33,393 nt of DNA from NCBI GenBank assembly GCA_947458405.1, contig CANGZW010000034.1:1-33393 (forward strand), read 5' to 3'. Positions 16,883-25,814 of this stretch are shown one piece after another. Each line of letters opens with the position of its first letter. Position 1 is the first letter of the stretch. Made by a program: the position numbers and the translations under genes. Under the pieces are notes generated by a model. That model saw nothing but the letters and a program-made list of their open reading frames with translations, did no database searches and was not told the origin of the DNA. The DNA comes from Leptospiraceae bacterium (lineage in GTDB: Bacteria; Spirochaetota; Leptospiria; Leptospirales; Leptospiraceae).

Positions 16883-18169
16883 ATGGCAGTCGGTAGATCT
16901 AATTCCTTGCAGGATTTAATCAATCTCATGGAAAAAACCTATGGAGAAACAATCATTGGATCGGATATTAATCTGATAAAACACTTATTTCATTATCTGA
17001 AATTTGAAAGTATTGAATTTCGCTTTGAATATGAAGAAGATGTAATGACGGTAATTGTACATGATGTACTACAAGATTTTGTAGAATTGAATGTTTTGGG
17101 TTTTGAAGAAGGAACATCCAGAAGGGCAAAAATTAAGTTTGAAGTAGTAAACGTTCTATATCAATTTGAAGTTATAATAGAAGATATTCGTAGTTCCTTC
17201 GTAAAAATAAAAATTCCTTCCGAGCTCCAAGCGGCAGAAATGAGAAATTACAGAAGAGTTTTAGTGGATGATCTCTTTATGGATTTCGTTATTCTATTTA
17301 AGTCTTTTAGGGGGGGTATTTATGTCACTGGAGATAATATTCATGCCGAAAGACAATTTACTCACTTATTCCGGGAAATAAAAAAAGACACTCCAGATTT
17401 AAAATTAATGAATCTCATATTGACTGATTATATTTTAAATGTATCACAAGAGTATGAGATTGTGATATATAAAGAGGGTGATGAGAATGAATTAGTCAAA
17501 GGAGTTTTTACTAAAAATCATAAGTCTATATATATTGAAGATTGTGCAATCTTAGAAAATTATTACTCTGAATCGAAGAATTCTAATTTTATGTCATACA
17601 GGGATTTATATTTAGAAAAAGTTGAAAAAGATGGTGATTATAAATCGCAAAAATTCTTTGAAAAACTCCAAAAATCCGAACTTAGAAATTTTATGGTTTC
17701 CTATATAATATCTCCCCTCACACTATTCGATCAAGTTATAGGTCATATCAAAGTATTTACTACTGCAATGGATAAACATATGCTCACCCATTTTCATGCA
17801 GAGTACATCCATGAAATGACTGAAATTGCCTGCTATGGTTTTACAAAAATTTCAATTCGGGGAAATAATTTTAATACATTGTATACTAATACCAGGATTA
17901 TTGATATTTCTATTAGTGGTTTATTGTTTGAAATAACAGATGAGAATCTATATAATTATTTGGTTAAACACAACACTATCAAAATGTATATACCTATTGG
18001 AAGAAAAACCCTCACTTTATCGGGTGAAATCATTCGCTATTTTAAAATAGAGGAAAACTATGAAAAGATATATAGATTGGGTATTACATTTATTTCCTCA
18101 AACCCCGATGATATGAATATTTTGGAAACATATATTTACGAACGACGTGGAAATATATTATCGGAGTGA
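16883..18169 (+). CDS. PilZ-type domain protein (possibly DUF1577-like), putative c-di-GMP effector
   Basis: This is a 428-residue soluble protein without signal peptide. A central segment, MRNYRRVLVDD, supplies an RxxxR pair (R121, R125) like the c-di-GMP-binding arginines of PilZ proteins. The C-terminal region (about 325-428) resembles a PilZ barrel with the D-x-S-x-x-G motif D341-I-S-I-S-G346, followed by LSGEIIRYF and LGITFISSNPDD, typical of PilZ strands. Arginines and the DxSxxG motif thus lie some 215 residues apart rather than about 30, so binding is uncertain. I associate this architecture with Leptospira DUF1577 proteins, from memory. The start has no ribosome site and follows a T11 tract and a sigma-28-like element. 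It converges with the next gene (12-base overlap of ends). Confidence 0.7.
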   Translation: MAVGRSNSLQDLINLMEKTYGETIIGSDINLIKHLFHYLKFESIEFRFEYEEDVMTVIVHDVLQDFVELNVLGFEEGTSRRAKIKFEVVNVLYQFEVIIEDIRSSFVKIKIPSELQAAEMRNYRRVLVDDLFMDFVILFKSFRGGIYVTGDNIHAERQFTHLFREIKKDTPDLKLMNLILTDYILNVSQEYEIVIYKEGDENELVKGVFTKNHKSIYIEDCAILENYYSESKNSNFMSYRDLYLEKVEKDGDYKSQKFFEKLQKSELRNFMVSYIISPLTLFDQVIGHIKVFTTAMDKHMLTHFHAEYIHEMTEIACYGFTKISIRGNNFNTLYTNTRIIDISISGLLFEITDENLYNYLVKHNTIKMYIPIGRKTLTLSGEIIRYFKIEENYEKIYRLGITFISSNPDDMNILETYIYERRGNILSE

Positions 18170-19423
18170 TTTTGTATATTCAAGTGCTTGTAATACTGCC
18201 GGTTCAGGCTTTTTACCCTTAGCTCTGTAAATCATATAAAACTTTGCATGACGTTCAATTTTTTCTACTAATTCCTTGGCTAAACTTGCCTGGGATGTAG
18301 TAAGATTTTTAGCAGGAATGTCTTTTAGTTTTTCAAAATAATAAAAGGTAGCAAGAGACTGGATTCTGGAATCTTGGATTCTATTCTCAAGTGCTAGGTT
18401 TAAATATTCCGAAGTTAAGTTGTCATACTCTTCCACTTTTTTTCTATTCTCAAGATTATTTTCTTTTGATCTGTATAATATGTAGTTGAGAAAACTAATT
18501 TCGGAGAGATTGAGAAGGTTTTCAAAATGAGAGGGCTCAATTCTGTAATTCTCTTTGGATACAAGTCCTGCTAATTCTAAATCTGATTTCTTTAATAAAG
18601 AATTTGAAAATTCTACCTTATGTTTGTTGATTAAAAATCTTGCATATTTAATCATAAAATCATATTTTTCTTGTTCTTCTACAAACTTATCTCTTCTTTT
18701 ATAAGTTTGTGAATATTCATATGCCGCCGATATATAATCCTCTGATTTTAAATCATGAATTTTAGCGAGTCCATAATGAGGTTCTGGAGAATTTCCATCT
18801 AGCTGTATAGATTTTTTGTAGTACTGTATTGCACTTGGTATGTCACCCTTATTCACATAATAGTCAGCTTGTTTTTTTATAATTCTTGCTTCCTTTAAGC
18901 CTTCATTGGTAAGGGGCATCGCAACGGTCATAGTATTGTCTTCTATCATTCTCAGATGACCTTCCCCTCTCAATTGTTGACCAAAAAAGGATGTATTAAA
19001 AACAGAGATTACTTTGATTTGACCGACAATATTTCCATCTTTATAAAAATCATGATCGGGGTGTTTTTCTAATAGGTAAAGAGTTTGACCCGGCCTGATT
19101 CCGGGGTTATTATGAACCTTTACAATAACGATATCCGGCCTGGTATCGAAATCCAAAAGGGATTTGTCATCTTTCATGTCGAGTTCCACCGTTGATGCTT
19201 TTTCTATTGTGGAAGTTTCCCCGATTACTATCATCTTGATATATCTTGTTCCCTCTTCATCAAAAAAACCATACACAAACTTGTTGTCTTTTTTATCTGA
19301 AAAAATTGCATTCATGGGAGAAAGGATTAGAATGGTAAAAAGAAGGGTAAAAAAGGCAAAGGGGAGATTTCCCGGGACACGAAACACCCTTTTTAGGAAA
19401 TGAGATAGTTTTACAGGAATCAT
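18158..19423 (-). CDS. Membrane-anchored TPR-containing protein
   Basis: The 421-residue product has a basic N-terminus and one hydrophobic segment (about residues 20-37) acting as signal peptide or anchor. A beta-rich region follows (about 45-185, including PGIRPGQTLYLLEK). Then comes a TPR segment (about 195-265) with ADYYVNKGDIPSAIQYYKKS and a second unit starting at EPHYGLAKIHDLKS. The rest is mainly helical. TPRs generally mediate protein contacts, and the location is probably periplasmic. No ribosome site is evident before the ATG at 19423. Its 3' end overlaps the convergent PilZ-type gene by 12 bases. I do not recognise a named family. Confidence 0.75.
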   Translation of the reverse strand: MIPVKLSHFLKRVFRVPGNLPFAFFTLLFTILILSPMNAIFSDKKDNKFVYGFFDEEGTRYIKMIVIGETSTIEKASTVELDMKDDKSLLDFDTRPDIVIVKVHNNPGIRPGQTLYLLEKHPDHDFYKDGNIVGQIKVISVFNTSFFGQQLRGEGHLRMIEDNTMTVAMPLTNEGLKEARIIKKQADYYVNKGDIPSAIQYYKKSIQLDGNSPEPHYGLAKIHDLKSEDYISAAYEYSQTYKRRDKFVEEQEKYDFMIKYARFLINKHKVEFSNSLLKKSDLELAGLVSKENYRIEPSHFENLLNLSEISFLNYILYRSKENNLENRKKVEEYDNLTSEYLNLALENRIQDSRIQSLATFYYFEKLKDIPAKNLTTSQASLAKELVEKIERHAKFYMIYRAKGKKPEPAVLQALEYTKSLR

Positions 19424-19556
19424 ACTTTTTTATTTTCGACAGATTCGAAAAAATTATGCTAGTGCAAATTTGAAAAATTAATATTTTTCTGAAGATATCC
19501 TAAAAAAACGGGCGGGAGCGTTTCCAGTTCGAATTTAATAAACATACGCAATTGAC

Positions 19557-19895
19557 ATGATCGACTTAAACTTACTCCTTTTTATACCTATAGTTTTATC
19601 TCTGAGTGCTTGCTCGGTGGGATATTTATCCTATTTTGGATTGTTTAGATCACCAACAATTGTTCATCATATAAATTATTTGTTTCTGTTCAGCTCTATA
19701 ATTTTTGTTTTTCTTATCGGCTATTTTAAGTATGAAGAGGTTCTTTATTTATACTATCCCCTGATTTTTGGAATGACTCTGCTTCCTATTGTAGGGAAAA
19801 ATAGTCGGCTTCATAAATATATTGGAATTCTTAGCTTTTTTCTCAGTGTTATTCAATTTTTTGTTTTCAAATATCATGGAAATACCCTAGATTAA
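19557..19895 (+). CDS. Small polytopic membrane protein, function unknown
   Basis: The product is 112 residues long and almost wholly hydrophobic, with four predicted membrane segments (about 4-24, 38-56, 63-79 and 87-104) and short charged loops (GKNSRLHKY near residue 80). I recognise no family. The ATG at 19557 has no clear ribosome site and lies 133 bases from the divergent TPR gene; that gap holds a GC-rich patch near 19509-19520 but no promoter I would call. A 44-base gap separates it from the GHKL ATPase gene, which has its own good ribosome site. Confidence 0.65.
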   Translation: MIDLNLLLFIPIVLSLSACSVGYLSYFGLFRSPTIVHHINYLFLFSSIIFVFLIGYFKYEEVLYLYYPLIFGMTLLPIVGKNSRLHKYIGILSFFLSVIQFFVFKYHGNTLD

Positions 19896-19939
19896 CGATT
19901 ATAATAGAAACCACTAAATCGTCCACCGGAAGGAGCCCA

Positions 19940-20638
19940 ATGACTAACGACAAAGATGCCGCACTAGATGTTCGAATCGGTAACGCAATTGAAGACAAAG
20001 ATAAAATATCTGTGAAGTCATCAAAAATTAACCAACGTCTTGAACATTACATTTTAAAAATTATAACCGGTATCCTAAAAAAACATGGTCAGGATAGATT
20101 TACTGACATGGTTTATACCATTTTGAAGGAACTTGCTATCAATGCTGTAAAGGCCAACCAAAAGAGAATGTTCTTTGAGGATAACAAGTTAAACATATCT
20201 GATGAGAATGATTACCAGGAAGGGATTGTAAAATTCAAAGCATCCTTCTCGGATAGCATGTCAGAGGAATACGGAAGAAAGTGTATGGAGAGGGGGATTT
20301 ATTGTCAGATAAATTTTTATCACAATCCCACGGGTATGTATGTTGAGGTTGTAAACAATACCCCTGTACTACGAACTGAAGAATTGAGAATGCGTGAAAA
20401 AATGAAAAAAGCAATGGGATATAACGATATTGCTGAATTTTACATGGACAATATGGATAATACGGAAGGAGCGGGCTTAGGGATTGCTCTTATCTTAATC
20501 CTATTAAAGAATGATTCCATAGATCCCAATTTATTTCGCATTATAACCAGACCTGATAAAACCGTTGCAAGAATTGAAATACCTTTTACCCCTGACTATG
20601 TTACTTTAAGAGAAAGAGGACAAAAGCAGGTTAAATAA
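19940..20638 (+). CDS. Stand-alone GHKL-type ATPase (histidine-kinase-like) without a phosphoacceptor domain
   Basis: The 232-residue protein shows the Bergerat ATP-binding fold of histidine kinases and anti-sigma factors. The N box is [14 protein letters not shown] with E64, N68 and N73. A region around VEVVNN (to 140) takes the G1-like position, and the G2 box is [14 protein letters not shown] at 176-189. There is no membrane segment, no phosphoacceptor-His domain and no sensor domain; the N-terminal 40 residues are charged and probably disordered. It could be a serine kinase/anti-sigma-type switch protein or a kinase core acting with a separate partner. AAGGAG sits before the ATG. Its stop overlaps the start of the SDR gene by one base (TAATG). 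Confidence 0.75.
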   Translation: MTNDKDAALDVRIGNAIEDKDKISVKSSKINQRLEHYILKIITGILKKHGQDRFTDMVYTILKELAINAVKANQKRMFFEDNKLNISDENDYQEGIVKFKASFSDSMSEEYGRKCMERGIYCQINFYHNPTGMYVEVVNNTPVLRTEELRMREKMKKAMGYNDIAEFYMDNMDNTEGAGLGIALILILLKNDSIDPNLFRIITRPDKTVARIEIPFTPDYVTLRERGQKQVK

Positions 20639-21408
20639 TGGAAATCAAAGGAAAAACAATAGTAATCACCGGCTCGGGAAGTGGCTTAGGAAAAGCCATG
20701 GCTCTGGGTTTTGCCAAAAAAGGTGGTAATATAGTTGTATCTGATATTAAAGAAGAATCAGTAGTAGCGACAGTAAATGAAATCTCCAAACTTGGAGTAA
20801 AAGCTCATGGTATCATAGGAAACGTATCCGTAGAGGCAGATGCTGTAAGACTCATGGAAGAAACTGTATCACATTTTTCTTCCTTGGATGTTGCCATACT
20901 AAATGCGGGTATACTGAGAGATGGTCTATTGGTCAGAGTGGATAAGGAAACCGGAAAGGTTAAGGGAAAATTATCCTTAGAGCAGTGGCAGTCAGTTATA
21001 GATGTAAATCTTACCGGTGTTTTCTTAACAGGTAGGGAAGCGGCAGTCCAAATGATTGATTCCAAAAAAGGAGGGGTCATCATTCCTATTTCTTCGGTAG
21101 CAATGCATGGAAATCCGGGTCAATCCAATTATTCAGCCGCAAAGGCGGGTGTAGCTTCAATGACAAAATTATGGGCTCAAGAGCTTAAAAACTACAGGAT
21201 TCGGGTAGCAGGAATTGCCCCCGGTTTTATAGCCACAGAAATGGTTTTAAAAGACATGAAAGCCGAAGCCCTGGAAAAATGGAAATCTCTGATTCCAATT
21301 GGTAGGCTGGGAGAACCCTCAGAAATTGCCCATACAGCAGAATTTATTGTAGAAAATGACCTAATTGACGGTGTAGTTTTAGAGGCTTCTGGAGGAATAA
21401 AAATCTAA
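20638..21408 (+). CDS. Short-chain dehydrogenase/reductase, FabG-like
   Basis: This is a classical SDR of 256 residues that reduces or oxidises carbonyl/hydroxyl groups with NAD(P)H. The cofactor-binding TGSGSGLG motif lies at residues 11-18, NAG at 89-91, the structural Asn at N124, and the catalytic Ser-Tyr-Lys at S153, Y165 and K169 (YSAAK). The C-terminal APGFIATEM is also typical. FabG (3-oxoacyl-ACP reductase) is the closest well-known relative, but the segment [17 protein letters not shown] after the NAG motif is longer than in housekeeping FabG, and no fatty-acid genes are adjacent. The true substrate is therefore open. It is coupled to the GHKL gene by a TAATG junction and followed by a terminator. 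Confidence 0.88.
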   Translation: MEIKGKTIVITGSGSGLGKAMALGFAKKGGNIVVSDIKEESVVATVNEISKLGVKAHGIIGNVSVEADAVRLMEETVSHFSSLDVAILNAGILRDGLLVRVDKETGKVKGKLSLEQWQSVIDVNLTGVFLTGREAAVQMIDSKKGGVIIPISSVAMHGNPGQSNYSAAKAGVASMTKLWAQELKNYRIRVAGIAPGFIATEMVLKDMKAEALEKWKSLIPIGRLGEPSEIAHTAEFIVENDLIDGVVLEASGGIKI

Positions 21409-21434
21409 AGTTAATTTCCAATTGTTTTTAAATG

Positions 21435-21466
21435 AATAAGCAGACTCAAAAACTGCTTATTTCTTT
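21435..21466 (+). terminator. Hairpin terminator after the SDR gene
   Basis: A perfect 9-base inverted repeat (AATAAGCAG at 21435-21443, CTGCTTATT at 21453-21461) with a 9-base loop is followed by TCTTT. It lies 26 bases after the SDR stop and ends the GHKL-SDR unit. The remaining 170 bases up to the ArsR-type gene are AT-rich, and I see no feature in them beyond scattered T and A runs. Confidence 0.6.
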
Positions 21467-21637
21467 AACAAATCTTCTTTTTTGTAAATAAATCCTATTA
21501 AATTCTAAAAATATAAAAAATAATTGATCTTATTCAAAAGGATAAGGGAAAATTTTATAAAAAAAGTATTTGTCACATTTTTAGTATTTTTCAAAATAAA
21601 TGGAATAAAAAATATGAGAAAGTTGAACGGATAGAAC

Positions 21638-21964
21638 ATGAAAAAAATAAAATTTGACCTGAGTAAAAAACAACTTGATCACTTAATTAAAGGAATCAGA
21701 GGGATGGCACACCCTGTTAGATTTATGATTTTATACTCTTTATTAAAAGAAGAGTTATCAGTGAGTGATTTGTCTGAATATACTGGTGCCAGTCAATCAG
21801 TTACCTCCCAACATTTGAGTAAAATGAAAGAATCAGGTATATTAGATAATCGTAAAGAATCAAATAAAGTATTTTATTTCATTAAAGATTCTAATTATAG
21901 AGAATTGATAAAAATATTCTTTAAAATATCACTAGAAGAAGAAAAGAATAACAAGAAAAAATGA
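21638..21964 (+). CDS. ArsR-type winged-helix transcriptional regulator
   Basis: The 108-residue protein has the ArsR-family layout: an opening helix, then MAHPVRFMILYSLLKEELSV, a helix-turn-helix (SDLSEYTGASQSVTSQHLSK), and a wing (GILDNRKESNKVFYFI). The Q-S-V-T-S-Q-H-L-S recognition helix is typical. It has no cysteine at all, so it cannot be a thiol-based metal sensor of the ArsR or SmtB metal-site types; it may sense another ligand or bind constitutively. The stop overlaps the next gene by 4 bases (ATGA at 21961-21964), so regulator and partner are made together and the pair is probably autoregulated. Confidence 0.88.
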   Translation: MKKIKFDLSKKQLDHLIKGIRGMAHPVRFMILYSLLKEELSVSDLSEYTGASQSVTSQHLSKMKESGILDNRKESNKVFYFIKDSNYRELIKIFFKISLEEEKNNKKK

Positions 21965-22437
21965 AAAAATTAATTATCTTACTATTAATAGTACAATTTA
22001 CTTTAATTGGCAAACCATTAGAGATTGGAAATGATTGGCCAGCCATATCTTTAAAAGACCAAAATGATAAAGTTAGAGATATAACCCCCGAAACTAACCT
22101 TGTTATATTTGTGGCTGAAATGGATCCCAGTAAGATCGTTCATGAAGTATTACAATCAGAAACTGAAGAATCATTGACCAAAAAAAAAGTTATTTTTGTT
22201 TCTGATATTAATAAAATGCCTTCTCTTATCACAAGATTTATTGCTCTTCCTAAAATGCGTGGATATTCTTATCCTATTTCTCTGGTGAGAGAAGCTGGTA
22301 TTACACAGGACATACCCAGAGAGAAAGGGAAGGTTACTCTATTTTATTTACAAAAAATGAAAGTAAAAAAAATAGAGTATACCAATGATAAAGAAGAATT
22401 GAAAAAATCAATCATAGAAATAGAAAGTGTGAAATAA
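21961..22437 (+). CDS. Exported thioredoxin-fold-like protein lacking cysteine
   Basis: A signal peptide (residues 1 to about 17) precedes a roughly 140-residue domain. The opening LEIGNDWPAISLKDQNDKVR and the following strand NLVIFVAEMDP resemble the start of redoxin/AhpC-TSA-type thioredoxin folds. However, the protein has no Cys, so redox chemistry is excluded. The later KVTLFYLQKMKVKKIEY suggests the closing strands. It could bind a ligand or act as a structural relic of a redoxin. The gene is translationally coupled to the ArsR-type regulator and converges with the serine-hydrolase lipoprotein gene one base away. The fold assignment is inference from pattern only. Confidence 0.65.
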   Translation: MKKLIILLLIVQFTLIGKPLEIGNDWPAISLKDQNDKVRDITPETNLVIFVAEMDPSKIVHEVLQSETEESLTKKKVIFVSDINKMPSLITRFIALPKMRGYSYPISLVREAGITQDIPREKGKVTLFYLQKMKVKKIEYTNDKEELKKSIIEIESVK

Positions 22438-22438
22438 A

Positions 22439-23605
22439 TTATTTTTGAAGCTTTTCCATATTCTTCACAGCAGAGCTAATCCAATACATCATTTCAAATA
22501 CTTTTGAAATATCATTTGTGCTACCCATATTTGCAATAATATGAGTGTCAATATCTGGGGAATAAAACATAACCGTAGAGAGTAGTCCCGAGTGTCCGTG
22601 TAAGTCGGGGGAGCCTTTCATTAAAAATAACATATCTCCATATCTAACGGTCATTAAACCCAAACCGTAATAAATACCATCCATAAATTTATAGCGTCCC
22701 CGCATTGCTTTATAATTCTGTTGAGTGATGATTTTGCCCTCTATAAGAGATTTTTGAAATAAAAGTAAGTCCTCAGCTGTTGAAATAATTCCTCCACCGG
22801 TCCAGTCTGCACTGATACTTTTATAATTTGTAACATCAATATTGGAAAGCATCATTGTACTGATGGGTTTTTTAGATTTGGAGAGGGGTTCACTTCTCAA
22901 ATGAACATAGGTATCTTTCATATTCAGTGGGCTTAGGATTTTTTCTTGTAGTACAACTTCAAATTTTTTGCCACTTACTTTTTCAATGATTAGCCCGAGT
23001 AAAATGTATCCCGTATCGGAATAAAAATATTTATCACCGGGTTTTGCGATAGTGCTTTGGTTAGTTCGTGTAAAGTCCAGGAGTTCTTCGGGGGTCCAAA
23101 ACTTATCGGGCTTATTTTTAATTTCTTTTAAGAGAGATTTAGATTCCTTGCTGTCGGATTCAAAGTAATCATTTATACCCGAGGTATGGCTCAGTAACTG
23201 TGTAATTGTAACTTTTTCAGAATAGTCGATACCATTGTATAAAAATAATTTATCCAGGGATTCTTTTTTTAGATACTTTGAAATAGGATCGGAGAGGACT
23301 AATTTACCTTCTTCAAAAAGTTTTAATATAATTGTAGCTGTAAAAACTTTTCCTATACTCGCTATGTGAAAGGGTTGATTGGCATCTGTCGGAGTCTTAA
23401 CTCCATTATCAAGGATATTGCCTTCCCCTCTTGTGAGATGAAGGTTGAACTTATCGGAATGCACCAAGAAACTGGCAGATTTTGAAAACTGGGCTTCTTT
23501 AAAGGTAGTGGTAAATCTTTTTATGATTTTAGATTCCCCTTCCTGTTTGGTTGGTATAGAGCAGGAAACGAATAGTAGCAATAGAATATAAATAAATATT
23601 TTCAT
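22439..23605 (-). CDS. Serine hydrolase lipoprotein (class C beta-lactamase/DD-peptidase fold)
   Basis: A lipoprotein signal ends in the lipobox LFVSC (C15). The domain is the beta-lactamase-related serine hydrolase family: nucleophile motif S83-I-G-K86 (HIASIGKVFTATI), second motif Y195-S-D197 in place of the common YxN, and third motif H338-S-G340. Other family segments are QLLSHTSGINDYF and GGIISTAEDLLLF. Members are esterases, D-aminopeptidases, DD-peptidases or penicillin-recognising enzymes; the substrate cannot be read from sequence. At 388 residues it is of normal size. A ribosome site (AGGGAGA) precedes the ATG. It lies 14 bases after the OmpA coiled-coil gene on the same strand, so a shared cell-envelope role is plausible. 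Confidence 0.88.
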   Translation of the reverse strand: MKIFIYILLLLFVSCSIPTKQEGESKIIKRFTTTFKEAQFSKSASFLVHSDKFNLHLTRGEGNILDNGVKTPTDANQPFHIASIGKVFTATIILKLFEEGKLVLSDPISKYLKKESLDKLFLYNGIDYSEKVTITQLLSHTSGINDYFESDSKESKSLLKEIKNKPDKFWTPEELLDFTRTNQSTIAKPGDKYFYSDTGYILLGLIIEKVSGKKFEVVLQEKILSPLNMKDTYVHLRSEPLSKSKKPISTMMLSNIDVTNYKSISADWTGGGIISTAEDLLLFQKSLIEGKIITQQNYKAMRGRYKFMDGIYYGLGLMTVRYGDMLFLMKGSPDLHGHSGLLSTVMFYSPDIDTHIIANMGSTNDISKVFEMMYWISSAVKNMEKLQK

Positions 23606-23619
23606 AGGAATCTCCCTAA

Positions 23620-25560
23620 TTATGGAATGAGTACAATATCAACCCGTCTATTTTTACTCTTATCAGGAGTTTGTATTGGATTGTAGAATGCATTTCCAAC
23701 AATTGTAAACTTTTCTGGATCTAATTTTTTTGCATAGATTAAATACTCCAAAACGGAAAGTGCACGATCGGTGGAGAGGTGCCAATTGTCTTTATATTTG
23801 CTATTTCTTACAGGATCATCATCTGTATTGCCTTCTATAGAGATTTTAGAATAATTGGAGGTGCTGATTACCTTTTCAATCTTATCTAAGATACGTTTGC
23901 CCTCTATTTTTAATTCACTTGATCCCGAATTAAAGGTGATCATTTCATAAAAATTAATTATAATTCTTCCTTTGTTATTGGAAACTTTTAATTGACCTTT
24001 TTTAATTTCACTCTCTAGTGTTTCTTCTAATCTTTTAGTTTGGAGTGTCAATTTTTCTAATTCTTTGAGTAATTTATTGTTTTCTGTTTCGAGTTTTTCT
24101 TTTAAAATCGATATTTCTTCTTCTTTTTCTTTGATATTCTTTTCTAAATTTTCTATATTAATTCTTGCTAAATCAATTTCTTCTTTGTGTAGGGATCTGA
24201 GAGAATTCAGCTCTTCTTCTTTAGTTAGCAATTGAGTTTTTAATTCCAATATATTAATATCTTTTTTTACTATATCCAAATTTAAAGATTCTATTAATTT
24301 ATCAGATTCCTTTTTTGAGTCTCTTAATTTTTGAGAAATTTCCTTTTCATCTTCATATTGTTTGGATTTTTCCTGGAGTTTGACAAGTAAGATTGATATT
24401 TCTGATTGTACTTTCTTTTTTTCCTCTTCGAGGGAATTTACTTTTTTTTCTGTATCAACTGTTTTTATGCCGGATTTTTGCGACTCATTCAATTGCTTTT
24501 GGAGATCGGTTATTTTTTTTTGTAAGTCATCATTTGCTTTGTCTCTTACTGCTACATCCTTGAGGGCTTTTTGACTTTCTGTTAAATCAAGGGTGAGTTT
24601 ATCATATTTTAACTTTTCATTTTGGAGTGTTCTTTGATACTCTATAATTTGTTTTTGGAGTTCAGATTCTTTTTTAATTTTTTCTAATAAATCTTGGGAT
24701 AATTTCTCTGTCTTAAATTTTTCCATCTGGAGTAATTTTTGTATTTCATCAAATTTTCCCTGGAATTCGGAAATTTCAGATCTCATTTTATTGGAGAGAG
24801 TCTTTTCATTTTGAAATTGTTTTTTAGCTTCGTCAATTTCTTTCTGTAAATTTAATATAATAGTATTTAATTTCTCATTATTTAGTTTCTCAGATTGTAA
24901 TACTATTTGAAGATCATCAAGGGTTTTGTTTAATTTTTCAGAGTTTGACTTCTCAATTAAATTTTGTTTTTGAAGATCAAGAAGTTGCTTCTGAAGAGCC
25001 TGTACTTCTTGAAGAGATTTTGCGTTATTATTGTCGATTTGCTGTAATTTTTCGGTTAATTGTTTTTCAATCAGTGTTTTATTTTCTAATAGTTTTTTTA
25101 GCTCTGCAATTTCTTTGGATTTATCTGTTAATTGATTACTCGAATCAAGTAAGGATCTTTCATTTTTATCTTTCTGGTTTCTTAGAGCTTTAAGTTCAGC
25201 TTCTAATTTTTCAATTGTAATTTTATCAATATCAGCCTGATTTTTTAAAATAGTAATTTCTTTTTCTCTGTCCTCAATCTTAGTTTCTAGTAAATTAATT
25301 TCTGAATATAAATATTGTATGTCGGTATTATATTTTTTAATTAGATCTGAAATCTTTTTATCATTTGTTTTTTTATACTCTGCTAATTTTTTATATTCAG
25401 AAACCCAATAAAATAAAGACGCATTTAATTCTTCCGGTTTCTCCTCAGGCGCAGTTTCTTCGGAAAGTGAACTGATTCTATTTTTTTGGGGTGTAGATTG
25501 GGAAGATATAGAAATAATTTGCAAAAAATAGATAAAAAGTATTGTAAATATAATTTTCAT
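23620..25560 (-). CDS. Coiled-coil protein with C-terminal OmpA peptidoglycan-binding domain
   Basis: A signal peptide (about 1-20) is followed by a very long Lys/Glu/Leu-rich coiled coil (about 55-525) with heptad-like repeats. The C-terminal OmpA-like domain (about 530-646) carries ITFNSGSSELKIEGKRILDK, then SIEGNTDDDPV, LSTDRALSVLEYLI and NRRVDIVLIP. This domain binds the peptidoglycan peptide, so the protein probably spans the periplasm, anchored to the wall. The NTDDDPV loop stands where OmpA has GHTD. The 646 residues are dominated by the coil. A good ribosome site (AAGGAAA) precedes the ATG. It is the first gene of a two-gene unit with the serine hydrolase. Confidence 0.88.
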   Translation of the reverse strand: MKIIFTILFIYFLQIISISSQSTPQKNRISSLSEETAPEEKPEELNASLFYWVSEYKKLAEYKKTNDKKISDLIKKYNTDIQYLYSEINLLETKIEDREKEITILKNQADIDKITIEKLEAELKALRNQKDKNERSLLDSSNQLTDKSKEIAELKKLLENKTLIEKQLTEKLQQIDNNNAKSLQEVQALQKQLLDLQKQNLIEKSNSEKLNKTLDDLQIVLQSEKLNNEKLNTIILNLQKEIDEAKKQFQNEKTLSNKMRSEISEFQGKFDEIQKLLQMEKFKTEKLSQDLLEKIKKESELQKQIIEYQRTLQNEKLKYDKLTLDLTESQKALKDVAVRDKANDDLQKKITDLQKQLNESQKSGIKTVDTEKKVNSLEEEKKKVQSEISILLVKLQEKSKQYEDEKEISQKLRDSKKESDKLIESLNLDIVKKDINILELKTQLLTKEEELNSLRSLHKEEIDLARINIENLEKNIKEKEEEISILKEKLETENNKLLKELEKLTLQTKRLEETLESEIKKGQLKVSNNKGRIIINFYEMITFNSGSSELKIEGKRILDKIEKVISTSNYSKISIEGNTDDDPVRNSKYKDNWHLSTDRALSVLEYLIYAKKLDPEKFTIVGNAFYNPIQTPDKSKNRRVDIVLIP

Positions 25561-25814
25561 TCAATTTCCTTAGAGAGTATTCAAATAAAATTTTATTTTA
25601 TTATCTTTATAACCATTTTAATAAAAATTGATAATCTAATCAAGCATGAAAACTTTGGTATTTTTCTTATAAAAAAGAATCTATAATTTTTAATTTAGAA
25701 TAATTAATATTTAAAAAAAAAATATATTAAAAATATTTACTAAATATTTGCATAATTCAAAAAAAATCTAAAAATATTGTAAGTAATTTAAAGTTAAATT
25801 GATTGGAGGATTAG
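25561..25814. other. AT-rich divergent intergenic region
   Basis: The 254 bases between the divergent OmpA-coil and RND genes are almost purely A and T. They include an exact 16-base palindrome AAATAAAATTTTATTT (25583-25598) and long A runs near 25712. Promoters for both genes probably lie here, but I cannot place one with confidence and find no open frame. GGAGGA at 25805-25810 is the RND ribosome site. Confidence 0.5.

Noticed and set aside
25583-25598. 16-base palindrome AAATAAAATTTTATTT as an operator
   Set aside because: It is pure A/T in a region that is almost entirely A/T, so chance explains it well. Noted only within the intergenic description.
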